Shown here in pieces: positions 8,119-16,793 of a DNA stretch of 64,000 nt. Position 1 is the first letter of the stretch, and every line of letters begins with the position of its first letter. Made by a program: the position numbers and the translations under genes. This stretch comes from JAWHTC01 sp032586155 (GTDB taxonomy: Bacteria > Pseudomonadota > Alphaproteobacteria > Rhodobacterales > Rhodobacteraceae), in assembly GCF_032586155.1 (NCBI RefSeq), contig NZ_JAWHTC010000001.1, positions 930,001-994,000 on the forward strand, in the 5' to 3' direction. Below the pieces are notes generated by a model. It did not search any database. It saw only the letters and a program-made list of their open reading frames with translations, and was not told the DNA's origin.

Positions 8119-9333
8119 TTACTTAAGATAGGGCATCGGATCGACGCGGTCGAAGCCTTCCAGTACCTGGAAATGCACGTAAGAGCTTTTGCCCGAGCGG
8201 ATCGCGGCGAGTTTCTGGCCGCGCCTGACCTTATCGCCTTTCTTGACGGCGATATTGGCGACATTGGCATAGACCGTCACCAGATTCTTGGCGTGTTTCA
8301 CGATGATGATCGGCACCTGATCTGGGTCCGAGGTGATCGCGGCGACGGTTCCGGCCTCGGCCGCGGTAATCGACGTGCCGGCAGCGGCGGCGATGTCGAT
8401 TCCATCGGTCTTGCCCTTCACGAACTCGCGGATGATCTTGCCCTGGACCGGGTAGGCGAGCTTGCCACTGCCGGTTGAGACCTTGGTCTGAGTCTTGCCC
8501 AGGTCGGTCGTGGTGGTTTTGGCTTCTGCCTTGGCCTCGGCCAGCGGTTTGGTGCTTTCCTTGGGCAGCGGCTGGGTTGAACTGGGTGGTGTTGGGGTTG
8601 GCGTACCGGTGCCGGGAGGTTCGGTTTCGGGCTGTTGCTTCTTCGCGGGTTTCTGTGGTGCAACTTCGGGCACCGGGATCAGCAGATAGCGGCCTTCCTG
8701 AATGGCAAAGTCACTGCCCAGCCCGTTCCATTCGGCCAGGGATCGCACCGATACGCCATAGAGACGAGCAATGGTATAGGCGGTTTCACCACGTTGCACC
8801 TTGTGGCGCTTGGGTTCGATCCCACGGGCGATCTTGGGCTCGGGCGGTGGCGTGGCTGCGGGCAAGGTGGTGGTTTCCACCTTCTGACTGTCGGCCCTGG
8901 CAATGGCGCTCGAGGCCAGTGTCGTGATGTCCACGCCGGGTGGCTGGATCGGGCCCGTAGTGGCCGAACCGGTCGCCGGAGAGGGTTCCGCGACGCGACG
9001 GGGCAGGGCGACCACTTCGCCGGGACGCAGGAGATCGGTAGTGGCGATGCCGTTGTACCTGGCCAAGGCATTTGCATCGGTGCCCACGCGGGCAGCCACA
9101 TCGGCCAGCGTATCGCCACGCTTGGCAATGGCCACCTGGTAGTTTGGGTAGGAAATCACACCGCGATCATCGGGTTTGGGGCGTTTCGCTGTGGCCTGCC
9201 GGGCCGCATCGGCGGTATTCAGCCCGCCACCGAAGGCGCCGCGCAGATCGAGGTCCAGAGGCTGGTCACAGGCGCTTAGCGCCAGCGCGCCGATGGCCAA
9301 AAAATAGGGGGCGGGTCTGATAGAAATCCGCAT
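8119..9333 (-). CDS. LysM/LytM-domain lipoprotein, NlpD-like amidase activator
   Basis: A 404-residue envelope protein. It starts with a lipoprotein signal whose lipobox is LSAC at about residue 19-22, followed by two LysM repeats (AKRGDTLADVAARVG and VQRGETAYTIARLYG), a Pro/Thr-rich linker, and a C-terminal M23/LytM fold (GIDIAAAAGTSITAAEAG to YVHFQVL). Catalytic zinc residues look lost: the first histidine of HxxxD is absent and YAH reads YAN. So it probably activates peptidoglycan amidases rather than cutting itself. The ATG at 9333 follows a GAGG site; an upstream in-frame start at 9387 would spoil the signal peptide. Downstream of surE and pcm. Confidence 0.88.
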   Translation of the reverse strand: MRISIRPAPYFLAIGALALSACDQPLDLDLRGAFGGGLNTADAARQATAKRPKPDDRGVISYPNYQVAIAKRGDTLADVAARVGTDANALARYNGIATTDLLRPGEVVALPRRVAEPSPATGSATTGPIQPPGVDITTLASSAIARADSQKVETTTLPAATPPPEPKIARGIEPKRHKVQRGETAYTIARLYGVSVRSLAEWNGLGSDFAIQEGRYLLIPVPEVAPQKPAKKQQPETEPPGTGTPTPTPPSSTQPLPKESTKPLAEAKAEAKTTTTDLGKTQTKVSTGSGKLAYPVQGKIIREFVKGKTDGIDIAAAAGTSITAAEAGTVAAITSDPDQVPIIIVKHAKNLVTVYANVANIAVKKGDKVRRGQKLAAIRSGKSSYVHFQVLEGFDRVDPMPYLK

Positions 9334-9390
9334 CTCGATATCCTCACTCCGACCCCTTGTTGCCGGGGCTCTGGGTTTCTTTACCATTTA

Positions 9391-10044
9391 TCAAGTGTCT
9401 CTGCCGAGACCTTCCAGCAAAGGCACAAACCGAACCGGGCGCAACTCTTCGTAGTCGAATCCGTGCTCGCCCTTGGTCACCTTGATCAGGCTTTGCACCG
9501 CGTCCGACTGGCCCACCGGCACGACCATGATACCCCCGATTTTCAACTGGGCCAAGAGCGGCCCTGGCGGGTCTTCGGCTGCGGCGGTCACGATGATGCG
9601 ATCAAAAGGTGCCTGCTCGGGCAGGCCGAAGCTCCCGTCGCTGGTCATGGTGGTGACGTTGGTCAGGTCCATGGCCCGGAATATCTCGCTCGCTTCCCGC
9701 ACCAGGCGGCGGTGGCGGTCAACAGTGTAGACCCGGCGCGCCAACTGGCTGAGAATGGCAGCCTGGTAGCCTGAGCCGGTCCCGACTTCGAGAACCTTGT
9801 CTCGCGGGCTGACCTCGAGTGCCTGGGTCATAAGTCCGACGACCGAGGGTTGCGAGATGGTCTGGCCACAGGCGATCGGCAGCGGCATGTCCTCGTAGGC
9901 GCGTTCAGCAAAGAGGCCGCGGACAAAAGGACCGCGGTCGATCTTTTCCATCGCTTCAAGCACGCGCGCGTCTGTCACCCCCTTGGAGCGCAGTGCAAAA
10001 AGAAACTGCATTTTGCGTTCCGCGATGTCGTTGCCCGCGCTCAT
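9391..10044 (-). CDS. pcm: Protein-L-isoaspartate O-methyltransferase
   Basis: This enzyme repairs isomerised aspartyl residues by SAM-dependent methyl-esterification. The 217-residue protein has the family pre-motif ACGQTISQP near residue 57, motif I LEVGTGSGYQAAIL near 83, and FDRIIVTAAAEDPP. Length matches the family. It overlaps surE by ATGA, repeating the common surE-pcm-nlpD order of proteobacteria. Confidence 0.95.
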   Translation of the reverse strand: MSAGNDIAERKMQFLFALRSKGVTDARVLEAMEKIDRGPFVRGLFAERAYEDMPLPIACGQTISQPSVVGLMTQALEVSPRDKVLEVGTGSGYQAAILSQLARRVYTVDRHRRLVREASEIFRAMDLTNVTTMTSDGSFGLPEQAPFDRIIVTAAAEDPPGPLLAQLKIGGIMVVPVGQSDAVQSLIKVTKGEHGFDYEELRPVRFVPLLEGLGRDT

Positions 10045-10820
10045 TCGATGCCTTTCAGCGTATCAATCATGTCATGCGCCGTAAGATCGGCACGCATTGG
10101 CGTGACCGAGATGTAACCGTCCAGATTGACTGCGGCGTCGGTGCCCGGTTCGGTCGGGCGGTGCTGTTCGCCGCCCTTGATCCACAGGAACTTGCGTCCC
10201 GAGGGCGAGCGGTGCGGCTCGGTTGAGAACCGGGTGTGGCGGCGAAACCCTTGCGCGGCGACCCGCGTACCCAGAACACGATCAGCGGGTTGGGGCGGGA
10301 AGTTGATGTTGTAGAATAGACGGTAGTCGTCTTTGTTTTCGGGGGCGGCGTCCAGCACCTTGCGGATAACTTCGGCACCATAGACGCGGGCGGCCTCAAA
10401 CGGATCATCAGCGTGGAAATTCTGCGGTCCAAGATACTGTGAGAGGGCAAAGGAGGTGACGCGCTGCAATGCGCCTTCCATCGCCGCACCCAACGTGCCG
10501 GAGTAAAGCGCGTTTTCAGCCGAGTTGTTGCCACGGTTGACACCGGAGAGGATCAGGTCCGGCTTTTCCCCCAGAACCTCGTGAATGCCGGCCATCACGC
10601 AATCGGCCGGGCTGCCCTCGGCAGCATAGCGCCGGTCGCCCATCTTGTTGATCATCATCGGGTGGGTGTAGCTGATGCAATGGCCAACGCCGGATTGCTC
10701 AAACGCGGGGGCCACGGTCCAGACCTCGCCATCGGGGCCAGCAAGAGCTTCAGCGATCTCCTGCATGACCACGAGGCCCGGTGCGTTGATCCCGTCGTCA
10801 TTGGTGATGAGAATGCGCAT
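10041..10820 (-). CDS. surE: 5'/3'-nucleotidase SurE
   Basis: A metal-dependent nucleoside monophosphate phosphatase. The N-terminus MRILITNDDGINAPG carries the metal-binding Asp pair. GVNRGNNS, YSGTLGAAMEGA and NINFPP are further conserved blocks. The 259 residues match the family. It is the first gene of the surE-pcm-nlpD unit. In many relatives serS precedes surE, but no serS is present here. Confidence 0.95.
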   Translation of the reverse strand: MRILITNDDGINAPGLVVMQEIAEALAGPDGEVWTVAPAFEQSGVGHCISYTHPMMINKMGDRRYAAEGSPADCVMAGIHEVLGEKPDLILSGVNRGNNSAENALYSGTLGAAMEGALQRVTSFALSQYLGPQNFHADDPFEAARVYGAEVIRKVLDAAPENKDDYRLFYNINFPPQPADRVLGTRVAAQGFRRHTRFSTEPHRSPSGRKFLWIKGGEQHRPTEPGTDAAVNLDGYISVTPMRADLTAHDMIDTLKGIE

Positions 10821-10926
10821 GGTTCGGCCCCTGTTACCCTGTCATTTGCCTTAGTGGACAACGCCCCATGGGGCAAGCGGGCCAGAAACATTTCCGTTGC
10901 GATTGTGGTGAGGTGTGTTGCCCGGA

Positions 10927-11568
10927 TCAGCCGATTTCACCCAACAGGCGCAGGGCTTCGTCGCGGGGGGCAGCCAGCGGGCTGCGGTCTTCGCCGGGGA
11001 AGAACCGGGCTCGGTTGGCCGTGGCCAACGGTTTCGGCGAAAGGACATGGACCTTAGGACCGGACTTGACCGATTCCGCGGCCCAGCTTTGTGCCAGGGC
11101 GATCTGCGCGGATTTGGTGGCCCCGTAGGCGCCAAAGAACTTCTCGCCACCACGCGGGTCGTTGAAGAACAGTGCGGTGCCGTCGCAGCCCAGAAGCGGC
11201 GCCACGAAACGGATCAGGGTGCCGGTGGCCGCGACGTTGATCGAGACCGACTTGTCCCAATCCTTGGCGTCGATGTGATCGGCTGGGGTCAGGGGGGCGG
11301 CATGAATGGCGGTATGGGCCCAGGTGTCGACGCCGCCCCAGCGATCATAGATCGAGCGGCATAGCTGGGCCATCGCGTCAGGGTTGGTGATGTCCATCGG
11401 CGCCAGCGTTGCCTTGCCGCCCTTGGCCTGGATGCGGTCATCCAGCTCTTCCAGTGCGCCGGTGGTACGGGCCACAGCAACGATGTGATGCGTGTCGCAC
11501 AGCGCTTCGGCCAGTCCCGCGCCAAGCCCGCGCGAGGCTCCGGTTATGAGGGCGATTTTCTCGGACAT
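10927..11568 (-). CDS. Short-chain dehydrogenase/reductase
   Basis: A 213-residue Rossmann oxidoreductase with the classical SDR pattern: TGASRGLGAGLAEAL (TGxxxGxG) at residue 9, a Ser/Thr-region (TALFFNDPRGG) and YGATKSAQ (YxxxK) near 152. It is shorter than typical SDRs, lacking the usual 30-40 residue substrate-lid end, and the usual NNAG motif reads HTAIHA. The active-site serine position is also not obvious. A cofactor is likely bound; the substrate is unknown. It stands alone between surE and a divergent small gene. Confidence 0.8.
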   Translation of the reverse strand: MSEKIALITGASRGLGAGLAEALCDTHHIVAVARTTGALEELDDRIQAKGGKATLAPMDITNPDAMAQLCRSIYDRWGGVDTWAHTAIHAAPLTPADHIDAKDWDKSVSINVAATGTLIRFVAPLLGCDGTALFFNDPRGGEKFFGAYGATKSAQIALAQSWAAESVKSGPKVHVLSPKPLATANRARFFPGEDRSPLAAPRDEALRLLGEIG

Positions 11569-11691
11569 GGGGCTACTCCGTCATTGGCTTGGTGGCGGTA
11601 TTCCAGAGCGGCGGGCAATAGTCCAGTGTCTGAAGGGCTTGGCGCGCGGTCAGAGCTGCGACATGATCAACCGCAGAGATTGGAGAACGAC

Positions 11692-12000
11692 ATGAAACAG
11701 CTTCTAGCCGGACTGGCCCTGAGTCTGTCCGCCATGGCGGCGCAGGCCGATGAGATCAGCGGAGATTGGTGCTCCCCGCTGGGCGCGCATTTGCGGATAG
11801 AAGGAGAGGAGATTGTCACACCTGGTGGGCAACGCACCCACGGCGTCTATGGGCGTCACAGCTACGAGTTTATTGTGCCCGATGGCGAAGAGGGTGCAGG
11901 GCTGGTGGTGCGGATGCAGCAGCTGTCCGAAGAGCAGATGGTGCTGACTTACGAAGGCCGCGACCCGGAAGAGTGGCGCCGGTGCCAGGTGGTCAGCTGA
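11692..12000 (+). CDS. Small secreted hypothetical protein
   Basis: A 102-residue protein starting with a clear signal peptide (MKQLLAGLALSLSAMAAQA, cleavage after residue 19). The mature part begins DEISGDWCSPLGAHLRIEG and contains two cysteines (about residues 27 and 98) that could form a disulfide. A GGAGA site six bases before the ATG fixes the start. The ISGDW...EG pattern resembles small periplasmic lipocalin-like or ligand-binding folds, but I recognise no family. Convergent with the next gene. Confidence 0.65.
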   Translation: MKQLLAGLALSLSAMAAQADEISGDWCSPLGAHLRIEGEEIVTPGGQRTHGVYGRHSYEFIVPDGEEGAGLVVRMQQLSEEQMVLTYEGRDPEEWRRCQVVS

Positions 12001-12010
12001 TCATTCTGAA

Positions 12011-12322
12011 TCAGCGGCTTCCGCCACGGTTCGATTGGGCGGCAGGGGTGTGCTCGCCGGGTTGGAAAAGCGACCTGTTGCGCCCGGAGGCGGTGAAAAC
12101 CACCTCGCCGTCGCTGATTGCAGCGACCCTGCGGCCAGCGACGACGTCACCAGGCGCGATGCGCTGAACCGAGCCATTCGGCAGGCGCAGCAGCGCGCCC
12201 GGGCTGCCTTTGCTGCCGAAAGTGCCAAGAAGCACGAGGCCTTTGAGATCGATGGCTACGGAGGTGGTGGCCAGGCGCGCGGCCTCGTTGCGGCCCCGCG
12301 CGGCTGTGTTGGATTGAGACAT
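12011..12322 (-). CDS. Small protein resembling the GspC/PilP periplasmic domain
   Basis: A 103-residue protein without a signal peptide. The central part (LKGLVLLGTFGSKGSPGALL, then RLPNGSVQRIAPGDVVAGRR and a closing VAAISDGEVVF) follows the beta-strand plan of the homology-region domain of type II secretion GspC and pilus PilP proteins: a value, a ligand string, a GDxVxGRRV turn, and I-x-D-G. The usual transmembrane anchor is missing, and no secretion genes are nearby. Function is unknown. Confidence 0.6.
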   Translation of the reverse strand: MSQSNTAARGRNEAARLATTSVAIDLKGLVLLGTFGSKGSPGALLRLPNGSVQRIAPGDVVAGRRVAAISDGEVVFTASGRNRSLFQPGEHTPAAQSNRGGSR

Positions 12323-12455
12323 GTTGATGGGCTCGTTGATGGGCTCGGCTATCTGATTGCTTCAGGAAGCGTGCAGATATGGATCATGCTGCAGGTGCGA
12401 AAGGCCCTGACAGTAGTTCTGCGAAAGCCTGGCGGAAAGGTGCCGAAATGACGGG

Positions 12456-13910
12456 TTACTCGGCCGCTTTCAGCTCGAATCCCTTTTCGATCATGTCCGA
12501 CGGGGCCACCGGGTATTCGCCTGAGAAGCAGGCGTCGCAATACTGCGGGCAGGATGCGTCACGGCCCGAAGCCTCGCCCACGGCGCGATAGAGCCCGTCC
12601 AGTGAGATGAACTTGAGGCTATCGACGTTGAGGTGATCGCGCATTTCTTCTTCGCTCATCGTTGCGGCCAGAAGCTTTTCGCGTTGCGGGGTGTCGACGC
12701 CATAGAAGCAGGGCCACGCGGTGGGCGGGCTTGCGATGCGGAAGTGCACTTCGGCGGCACCGGCATCAAGGATCATCTCCTTGATCTTGCGGCTGGTGGT
12801 GCCGCGCACGACGCTGTCATCCACCAGAACCACGCGTTTGCCCCGGATCAGGGCACGGTTGACGTTGAGCTTCAGGCGCACGCCCATGTTGCGAATCTGC
12901 TCGGTCGGTTCGATGAAGGTCCGGCCCATGTATTGGTTGCGGATGATGCCCATGCCAAACGGAATCCCGCTTTCGTGGGCATAGCCGATGGCGGCCGGGG
13001 TGCCGCTGTCGGGCACCGGGCAAACCAGGTCGGCCTCGACTGGCGTTTCACGGGCCAGTTCCACGCCGATCTGGCGGCGGGTTTCATAGACCGAGCGGCC
13101 GCCGATGATGCTGTCGGGGCGGGAAAAATAAACATGTTCGAAAATGCAGAACCGCGCCGATTGCTTGCGGAACGGGAAATGGCTTTCGATCCCCTTTTCA
13201 GTTATCACGACCATTTCGCCCGGTTCGATCTCGCGCACCAGCTCGGCGTTGATGATGTCGAGCGCGCAGGTCTCCGAACTCAGCACCCAGCCGCCATCTG
13301 CCAGACGTCCCAGCACCAGCGGGCGCACCCCCAACGGGTCGCGCACGCCGATCAGCTTGGTCCGGGTCATGGCTACAACAGAAAAGGCACCCTCGACACG
13401 GCGCAAAGCATCCTCCATCCGCTCGGGGATGTTGCGTTGCAGAGATCGCGCCATCAGGTGGATGATGCATTCGCTGTCCGAGGAGCTTTGAAAGATCGAA
13501 CCGCGTTCGATGAGTTCACGGCGCAAAGCGTTGGCATTGGTGATGTTGCCGTTATGGGCAATGGCGGCGCCGCCCATGGAGAACTCGCCAAAAAACGGCT
13601 GCACGTCGCGGATCGCTGCCCCTTTCGAACCGGCGGTGGAATAACGCACGTGGCCGATGGCAAGCGGCCCAGGCAAGGTTTGCATCAGCGATTGCTTGGT
13701 AAAGTTGTCGCGGACATAGCCGAACCGTCGGGCGTTGTTGAACCCATAGTCGGGGTGGTGGCTGACAATACCGCCGGCCTCTTGGCCGCGGTGCTGCAGG
13801 GCGTGCAGGCCGAGCGCCACGAAATTCGCTGCATCGGTCACGCCGATAACGCCGAATACGCCGCACTCCTCTTTCAGTTTGTCGTCATCGAAAGGGTGGG
13901 CAGGCGGCAT
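12456..13910 (-). CDS. purF: Amidophosphoribosyltransferase
   Basis: The first committed enzyme of purine synthesis, making phosphoribosylamine from PRPP and glutamine. The N-terminal Ntn glutaminase starts at the cysteine in LKEECGVFG (processed to Cys1) and continues HRGQEAGGI. The phosphoribosyltransferase domain has VVLVDDSVVRGTT. Cysteines in FCIFEHVYF and near the end (CPQYCDACFSGEYP) match the 4Fe-4S type of PurF. The start is uncertain: in-frame ATGs at 13967, 13943 and 13910 all lack a strong ribosome site. I used 13910 because residues upstream are not family-like. Confidence 0.95.
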   Translation of the reverse strand: MPPAHPFDDDKLKEECGVFGVIGVTDAANFVALGLHALQHRGQEAGGIVSHHPDYGFNNARRFGYVRDNFTKQSLMQTLPGPLAIGHVRYSTAGSKGAAIRDVQPFFGEFSMGGAAIAHNGNITNANALRRELIERGSIFQSSSDSECIIHLMARSLQRNIPERMEDALRRVEGAFSVVAMTRTKLIGVRDPLGVRPLVLGRLADGGWVLSSETCALDIINAELVREIEPGEMVVITEKGIESHFPFRKQSARFCIFEHVYFSRPDSIIGGRSVYETRRQIGVELARETPVEADLVCPVPDSGTPAAIGYAHESGIPFGMGIIRNQYMGRTFIEPTEQIRNMGVRLKLNVNRALIRGKRVVLVDDSVVRGTTSRKIKEMILDAGAAEVHFRIASPPTAWPCFYGVDTPQREKLLAATMSEEEMRDHLNVDSLKFISLDGLYRAVGEASGRDASCPQYCDACFSGEYPVAPSDMIEKGFELKAAE

Positions 13911-14036
13911 CTGGAAGGGCACGGTGAGCAGCTCCGAATCCATCGTTTTGGCAACTGACCCGTTCATACGGGCTCAGACGGGCCATGTCACGAAAGGATC
14001 ACAAAAGAAACCCTGCGCAGTCCACCTGCGGCAATT

Positions 14037-14600
14037 TTATTGTGACGGTTGCGAACAGGACCCGACAAGTTCTTCGTATTGGCGCGTGATCCAGCCAAGC
14101 GCCTCGTCCGGGTTGTTCTCTTCGATCTTACCGGTGAAGCGCGAGAACACGCGATGCGAGCGCGAGTCGTCGATCATCTGGATATCCTGGCTTGTTACCA
14201 CGGTTTCGTAGACGAAAAAGGCGATGGCAACCAACAGGATGCCGCGCAAAACCCCAAACAGGAAGCCCAGCCCCTGATCAAGCCCGCCAAGGATAGAGCG
14301 TTGAACCAGCGAGGAAAACAAGGGCGTAAACAGTGCTGCCACCACGAGCGCGACGGCAAAGACGGCGGCAAAGCCGGCAATCATCGAAAGTTCGCAGCTG
14401 TCAGCCAGGAAATCTCCCAGCATGGGGACCTCTTTGACCAGCGGTTGCACCTGCGGGGCGAATATGAAGGCAAGGATGGCGGCCACGATCCAACCGGCAA
14501 TTGCCAGCGCCTCGCGCACAAGGCCGCGCGAATAGGCCAACAGTGCCGAGACCACGATGATGAGCGCAACAACGCCGTCGATGATGGTGAAACCTTCCAT
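14037..14600 (-). CDS. cvpA: CvpA family membrane protein
   Basis: A 187-residue inner-membrane protein with four hydrophobic helices. The ending RGLVREALAIAGW near residue 25 and GGLDQGLGFLFGVLRGILLV near 104-123 are the CvpA signature. CvpA is known from colicin V production and, in several bacteria, envelope stress resistance; its mechanism is not settled. It lies directly upstream of purF, as in E. coli, and downstream of radA. Confidence 0.9.
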   Translation of the reverse strand: MEGFTIIDGVVALIIVVSALLAYSRGLVREALAIAGWIVAAILAFIFAPQVQPLVKEVPMLGDFLADSCELSMIAGFAAVFAVALVVAALFTPLFSSLVQRSILGGLDQGLGFLFGVLRGILLVAIAFFVYETVVTSQDIQMIDDSRSHRVFSRFTGKIEENNPDEALGWITRQYEELVGSCSQPSQ

Positions 14601-14630
14601 GGGTGTTCCCTCTAGTCCTGTTGCCGCGCC

Positions 14631-15998
14631 TCAACCTGCGCCAAATGTTTCCCCGACGAAGCTCGCCAGATCGCGCATCTTCGTCAGCTTCATATCACTG
14701 GACGGGGCAGATTTCCCACCCGCTGGCGTGATTGCAGAGGTGAAACCAAGTTTTTGCGCTTCTTTCAACCTGTTTTCCGTCTGGGACACCGCGCGAAGGG
14801 CGCCCGAGAGGCTGATTTCGCCGAAGACAACGGTATCTGCAGGGAGCGCGGCATCTTCTCGCGCGGACAGCAGAGCCGCTGCCACCGCCAGATCGGCTGC
14901 AGGTTCGCTGACCTTCATACCGCCGGCGACGTTGAGATAGACATCGAGCCCGGCAAACGGGATACCACAACGCGCCTCAAGAACGGCGAGGATCATGGCA
15001 AGGCGGCTTCCGTCCCAGCCGACTACGGTGCGGCGCGGTTGGGAATGCGGACTGGGGGCCACAAGCGCTTGAAATTCCACGAGAACTGGTCGCGTTCCTT
15101 CGATCCCTGCAAAGACGGCTGAGCCCGGTGTCGGGTCGCCGCGTTCGCTGAGGAACAGGGCCGAGGGGTTGAGGACTTCTGCGAGGCCGTTGCCGGTCAT
15201 TTCGAACACGCCGATCTCGTCCGCCGGGCCGAAACGGTTCTTAACAGCGCGCAGCACGCGGAACTGATGACCGCGCTCGCCTTCGAAATAAAGCACCGTG
15301 TCGACCATATGTTCGACCACGCGGGGACCGGCGATCTGGCCTTCCTTGGTGACGTGACCCACCAGGATGACAGAGATGCCGACCCGTTTGGCAAAGCTGG
15401 TCAGTTCATGCGCGGCGGCGCGGACCTGGCTAACCGAACCGGGGGCGCTGTCGACATTGTCGGCCCACATCGTCTGAATCGAATCGATGATGGCCAGCGC
15501 CGGGCGCTCGGCCTCGAGCGTGGTGAGGATGTCGCGCAGGTTGGTTTCGGCGGCCAGTTGTACCGGGGCATCCGTCAAGTCGAGGCGGTTGGCTCGCATG
15601 CGCACCTGGGCGCTGGCCTCTTCTCCGGAAACATAAATTGTTTTCAGACCCTTGCGGGCGAAAGCTGCAGCAGCCTGCAACAGCAGCGTCGACTTGCCGA
15701 TGCCGGGATCTCCGCCGACCAGGATCGCCGAGGCGGGCACCAGCCCGCCGCCCAGAACCCGGTCCAACTCTCCTAGCCCGCTGGTGGTGCGCGGCGGCGG
15801 GGTCTCTTGCGTGCTCAGATCGCTGAGCGCCATGGCCTTGCCACGTGCGTTGCCCAGCGATTTTTTCGCCGGACCAGCCGAAGACAGTGCGGTCTCTTCG
15901 GCGATGGTGTTCCATTCGCCGCAATTGTCGCAGCGTCCGGACCACTTGGTGTAACGCGCGCCGCAGCTTGAACAGGTGAAACTAGGGGTTTTTGCCAT
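14631..15998 (-). CDS. radA: DNA repair protein RadA
   Basis: RadA is a RecA-related ATPase that drives branch migration during recombination. The 455-residue protein has all family parts in order: an N-terminal four-cysteine zinc finger (CSSCGARYTKWSGRCDNC), Walker A GGDPGIGKSTLL near 95, the RadA-specific KNRFG motif near 254, and a C-terminal Lon-protease-like domain (YLNVAGGMKVSEPAADLAVA). It precedes cvpA by 30 bases on the same strand. Confidence 0.96.
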   Translation of the reverse strand: MAKTPSFTCSSCGARYTKWSGRCDNCGEWNTIAEETALSSAGPAKKSLGNARGKAMALSDLSTQETPPPRTTSGLGELDRVLGGGLVPASAILVGGDPGIGKSTLLLQAAAAFARKGLKTIYVSGEEASAQVRMRANRLDLTDAPVQLAAETNLRDILTTLEAERPALAIIDSIQTMWADNVDSAPGSVSQVRAAAHELTSFAKRVGISVILVGHVTKEGQIAGPRVVEHMVDTVLYFEGERGHQFRVLRAVKNRFGPADEIGVFEMTGNGLAEVLNPSALFLSERGDPTPGSAVFAGIEGTRPVLVEFQALVAPSPHSQPRRTVVGWDGSRLAMILAVLEARCGIPFAGLDVYLNVAGGMKVSEPAADLAVAAALLSAREDAALPADTVVFGEISLSGALRAVSQTENRLKEAQKLGFTSAITPAGGKSAPSSDMKLTKMRDLASFVGETFGAG

Positions 15999-16109
15999 GG
16001 CTGCGGTGATGCATCAGAGCGCGGGTGCCGTCAAACATCAATTTTGGAATGGCAGTTTCCGGCACCGTGGTTAACGCGTTGCCAGGCGACCGTTCGGTGC
16101 GGTGTGCGG

Positions 16110-16559
16110 TTATACCGCGCCGAATCTTTTGAGGGTCCGTTCGGTCAGCATGCTGATTGCAAATGAGGCGATGATACAGGCGGTAAAAAGATAGAGACCC
16201 CAGGCGGTTTCGATCTTGCCGATGCCGATCCCCTTGGAAATCGTGATGTAGAGCGCGATGAGAAAGATGTCGGCCATTGCCAGTTTACCCAGCACATGCA
16301 GCACCGGTGCCACCACCGGAGAGAGCAGGTTGAAATGCGTAAGAGCAAGCCCTATCGTCTTGATATAAGGGGCGAAAAGCGCAAAGAACGTGACCAGAAG
16401 GGCCAGGAAGACATCCACGCCCCAGAGCGCCTGAAGCCCGGAAATCACCGAGATTTCATCAAGGTCAAACAGCGGCAGGCCAAGGCCGGCGCGCATCATT
16501 GGTGCAAACCAGGCGATGGGAAACAGGATCAGCAGGGACAGGTTGGCAATGCGCAGCAT
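16110..16559 (-). CDS. Paraquat-inducible protein A-like membrane protein
   Basis: About 149 residues with four hydrophobic helices and the PqiA-type pattern WGVDVFLALLVTFFALFAPYIK. It is a single-module version; E. coli PqiA has two such modules with N-terminal zinc cysteines, which are lacking here. PqiA proteins work with MCE-domain lipid-transport systems, and mlaF and mlaE are the next genes upstream, which fits. The ATG at 16559 has GAGG five bases ahead; a GTG or ATG at 16589/16586 would add ten residues. Confidence 0.75.
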   Translation of the reverse strand: MLRIANLSLLILFPIAWFAPMMRAGLGLPLFDLDEISVISGLQALWGVDVFLALLVTFFALFAPYIKTIGLALTHFNLLSPVVAPVLHVLGKLAMADIFLIALYITISKGIGIGKIETAWGLYLFTACIIASFAISMLTERTLKRFGAV

Positions 16560-16683
16560 GGGGGCCTCGGGGTTGTCGTTCGTCATCACCTAAGGGCTCG
16601 GGATTGTTCACGCAATGAGGCGAATTAACCGGATGGTCATTTTGATGACCGTTCGGTGGCCGGGAAAAACCGGTGTATGGACT

Positions 16684-16757
16684 CCGTCTGGTTTCTGTCG
16701 GGTATCCGTCGGGCGTTCGGTGCGGCAAGTGGTTGTTAACGACGAAGGTTAACGGGC
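16684..16757. repeat. Dispersed CTGTCGGGTA-type repeat, copy 1
   Basis: In the gap upstream of the PqiA-like gene, the stretch with CTGTCGGGTATCCGTCGGGC (16695-16714), followed by GTTAACGAC-GAAG-TTAAC (16735-16753), resembles 59809-59880. The first 37 bases match at roughly four positions in five. Confidence 0.5.
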
Positions 16758-16770
16758 CGGACGGTGGAGT

Positions 16771-16793
16771 GGTGGGTTGGCACCCATCCTACG
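16771..16793. repeat. Short palindromic repeat, family GGTGGGY-TTGCCACCC, copy 1
   Basis: GGTGGGTTGGCACCCATCC followed by TACG. The same 23-base near-palindrome occurs at 25531, 42682 and 60817. This copy lies just past the mlaF stop codon. Confidence 0.6.

Noticed and set aside
12633..13958. A 441-residue open frame opposite purF
   Set aside because: purF is certain on the minus strand; the antisense frame has no motifs or ribosome site.
16735..16753. GTTAAC pair as a CtrA site
   Set aside because: The spacing between TTAA words is 9 here and about 12 at 59869, not the 7 of the CtrA consensus.
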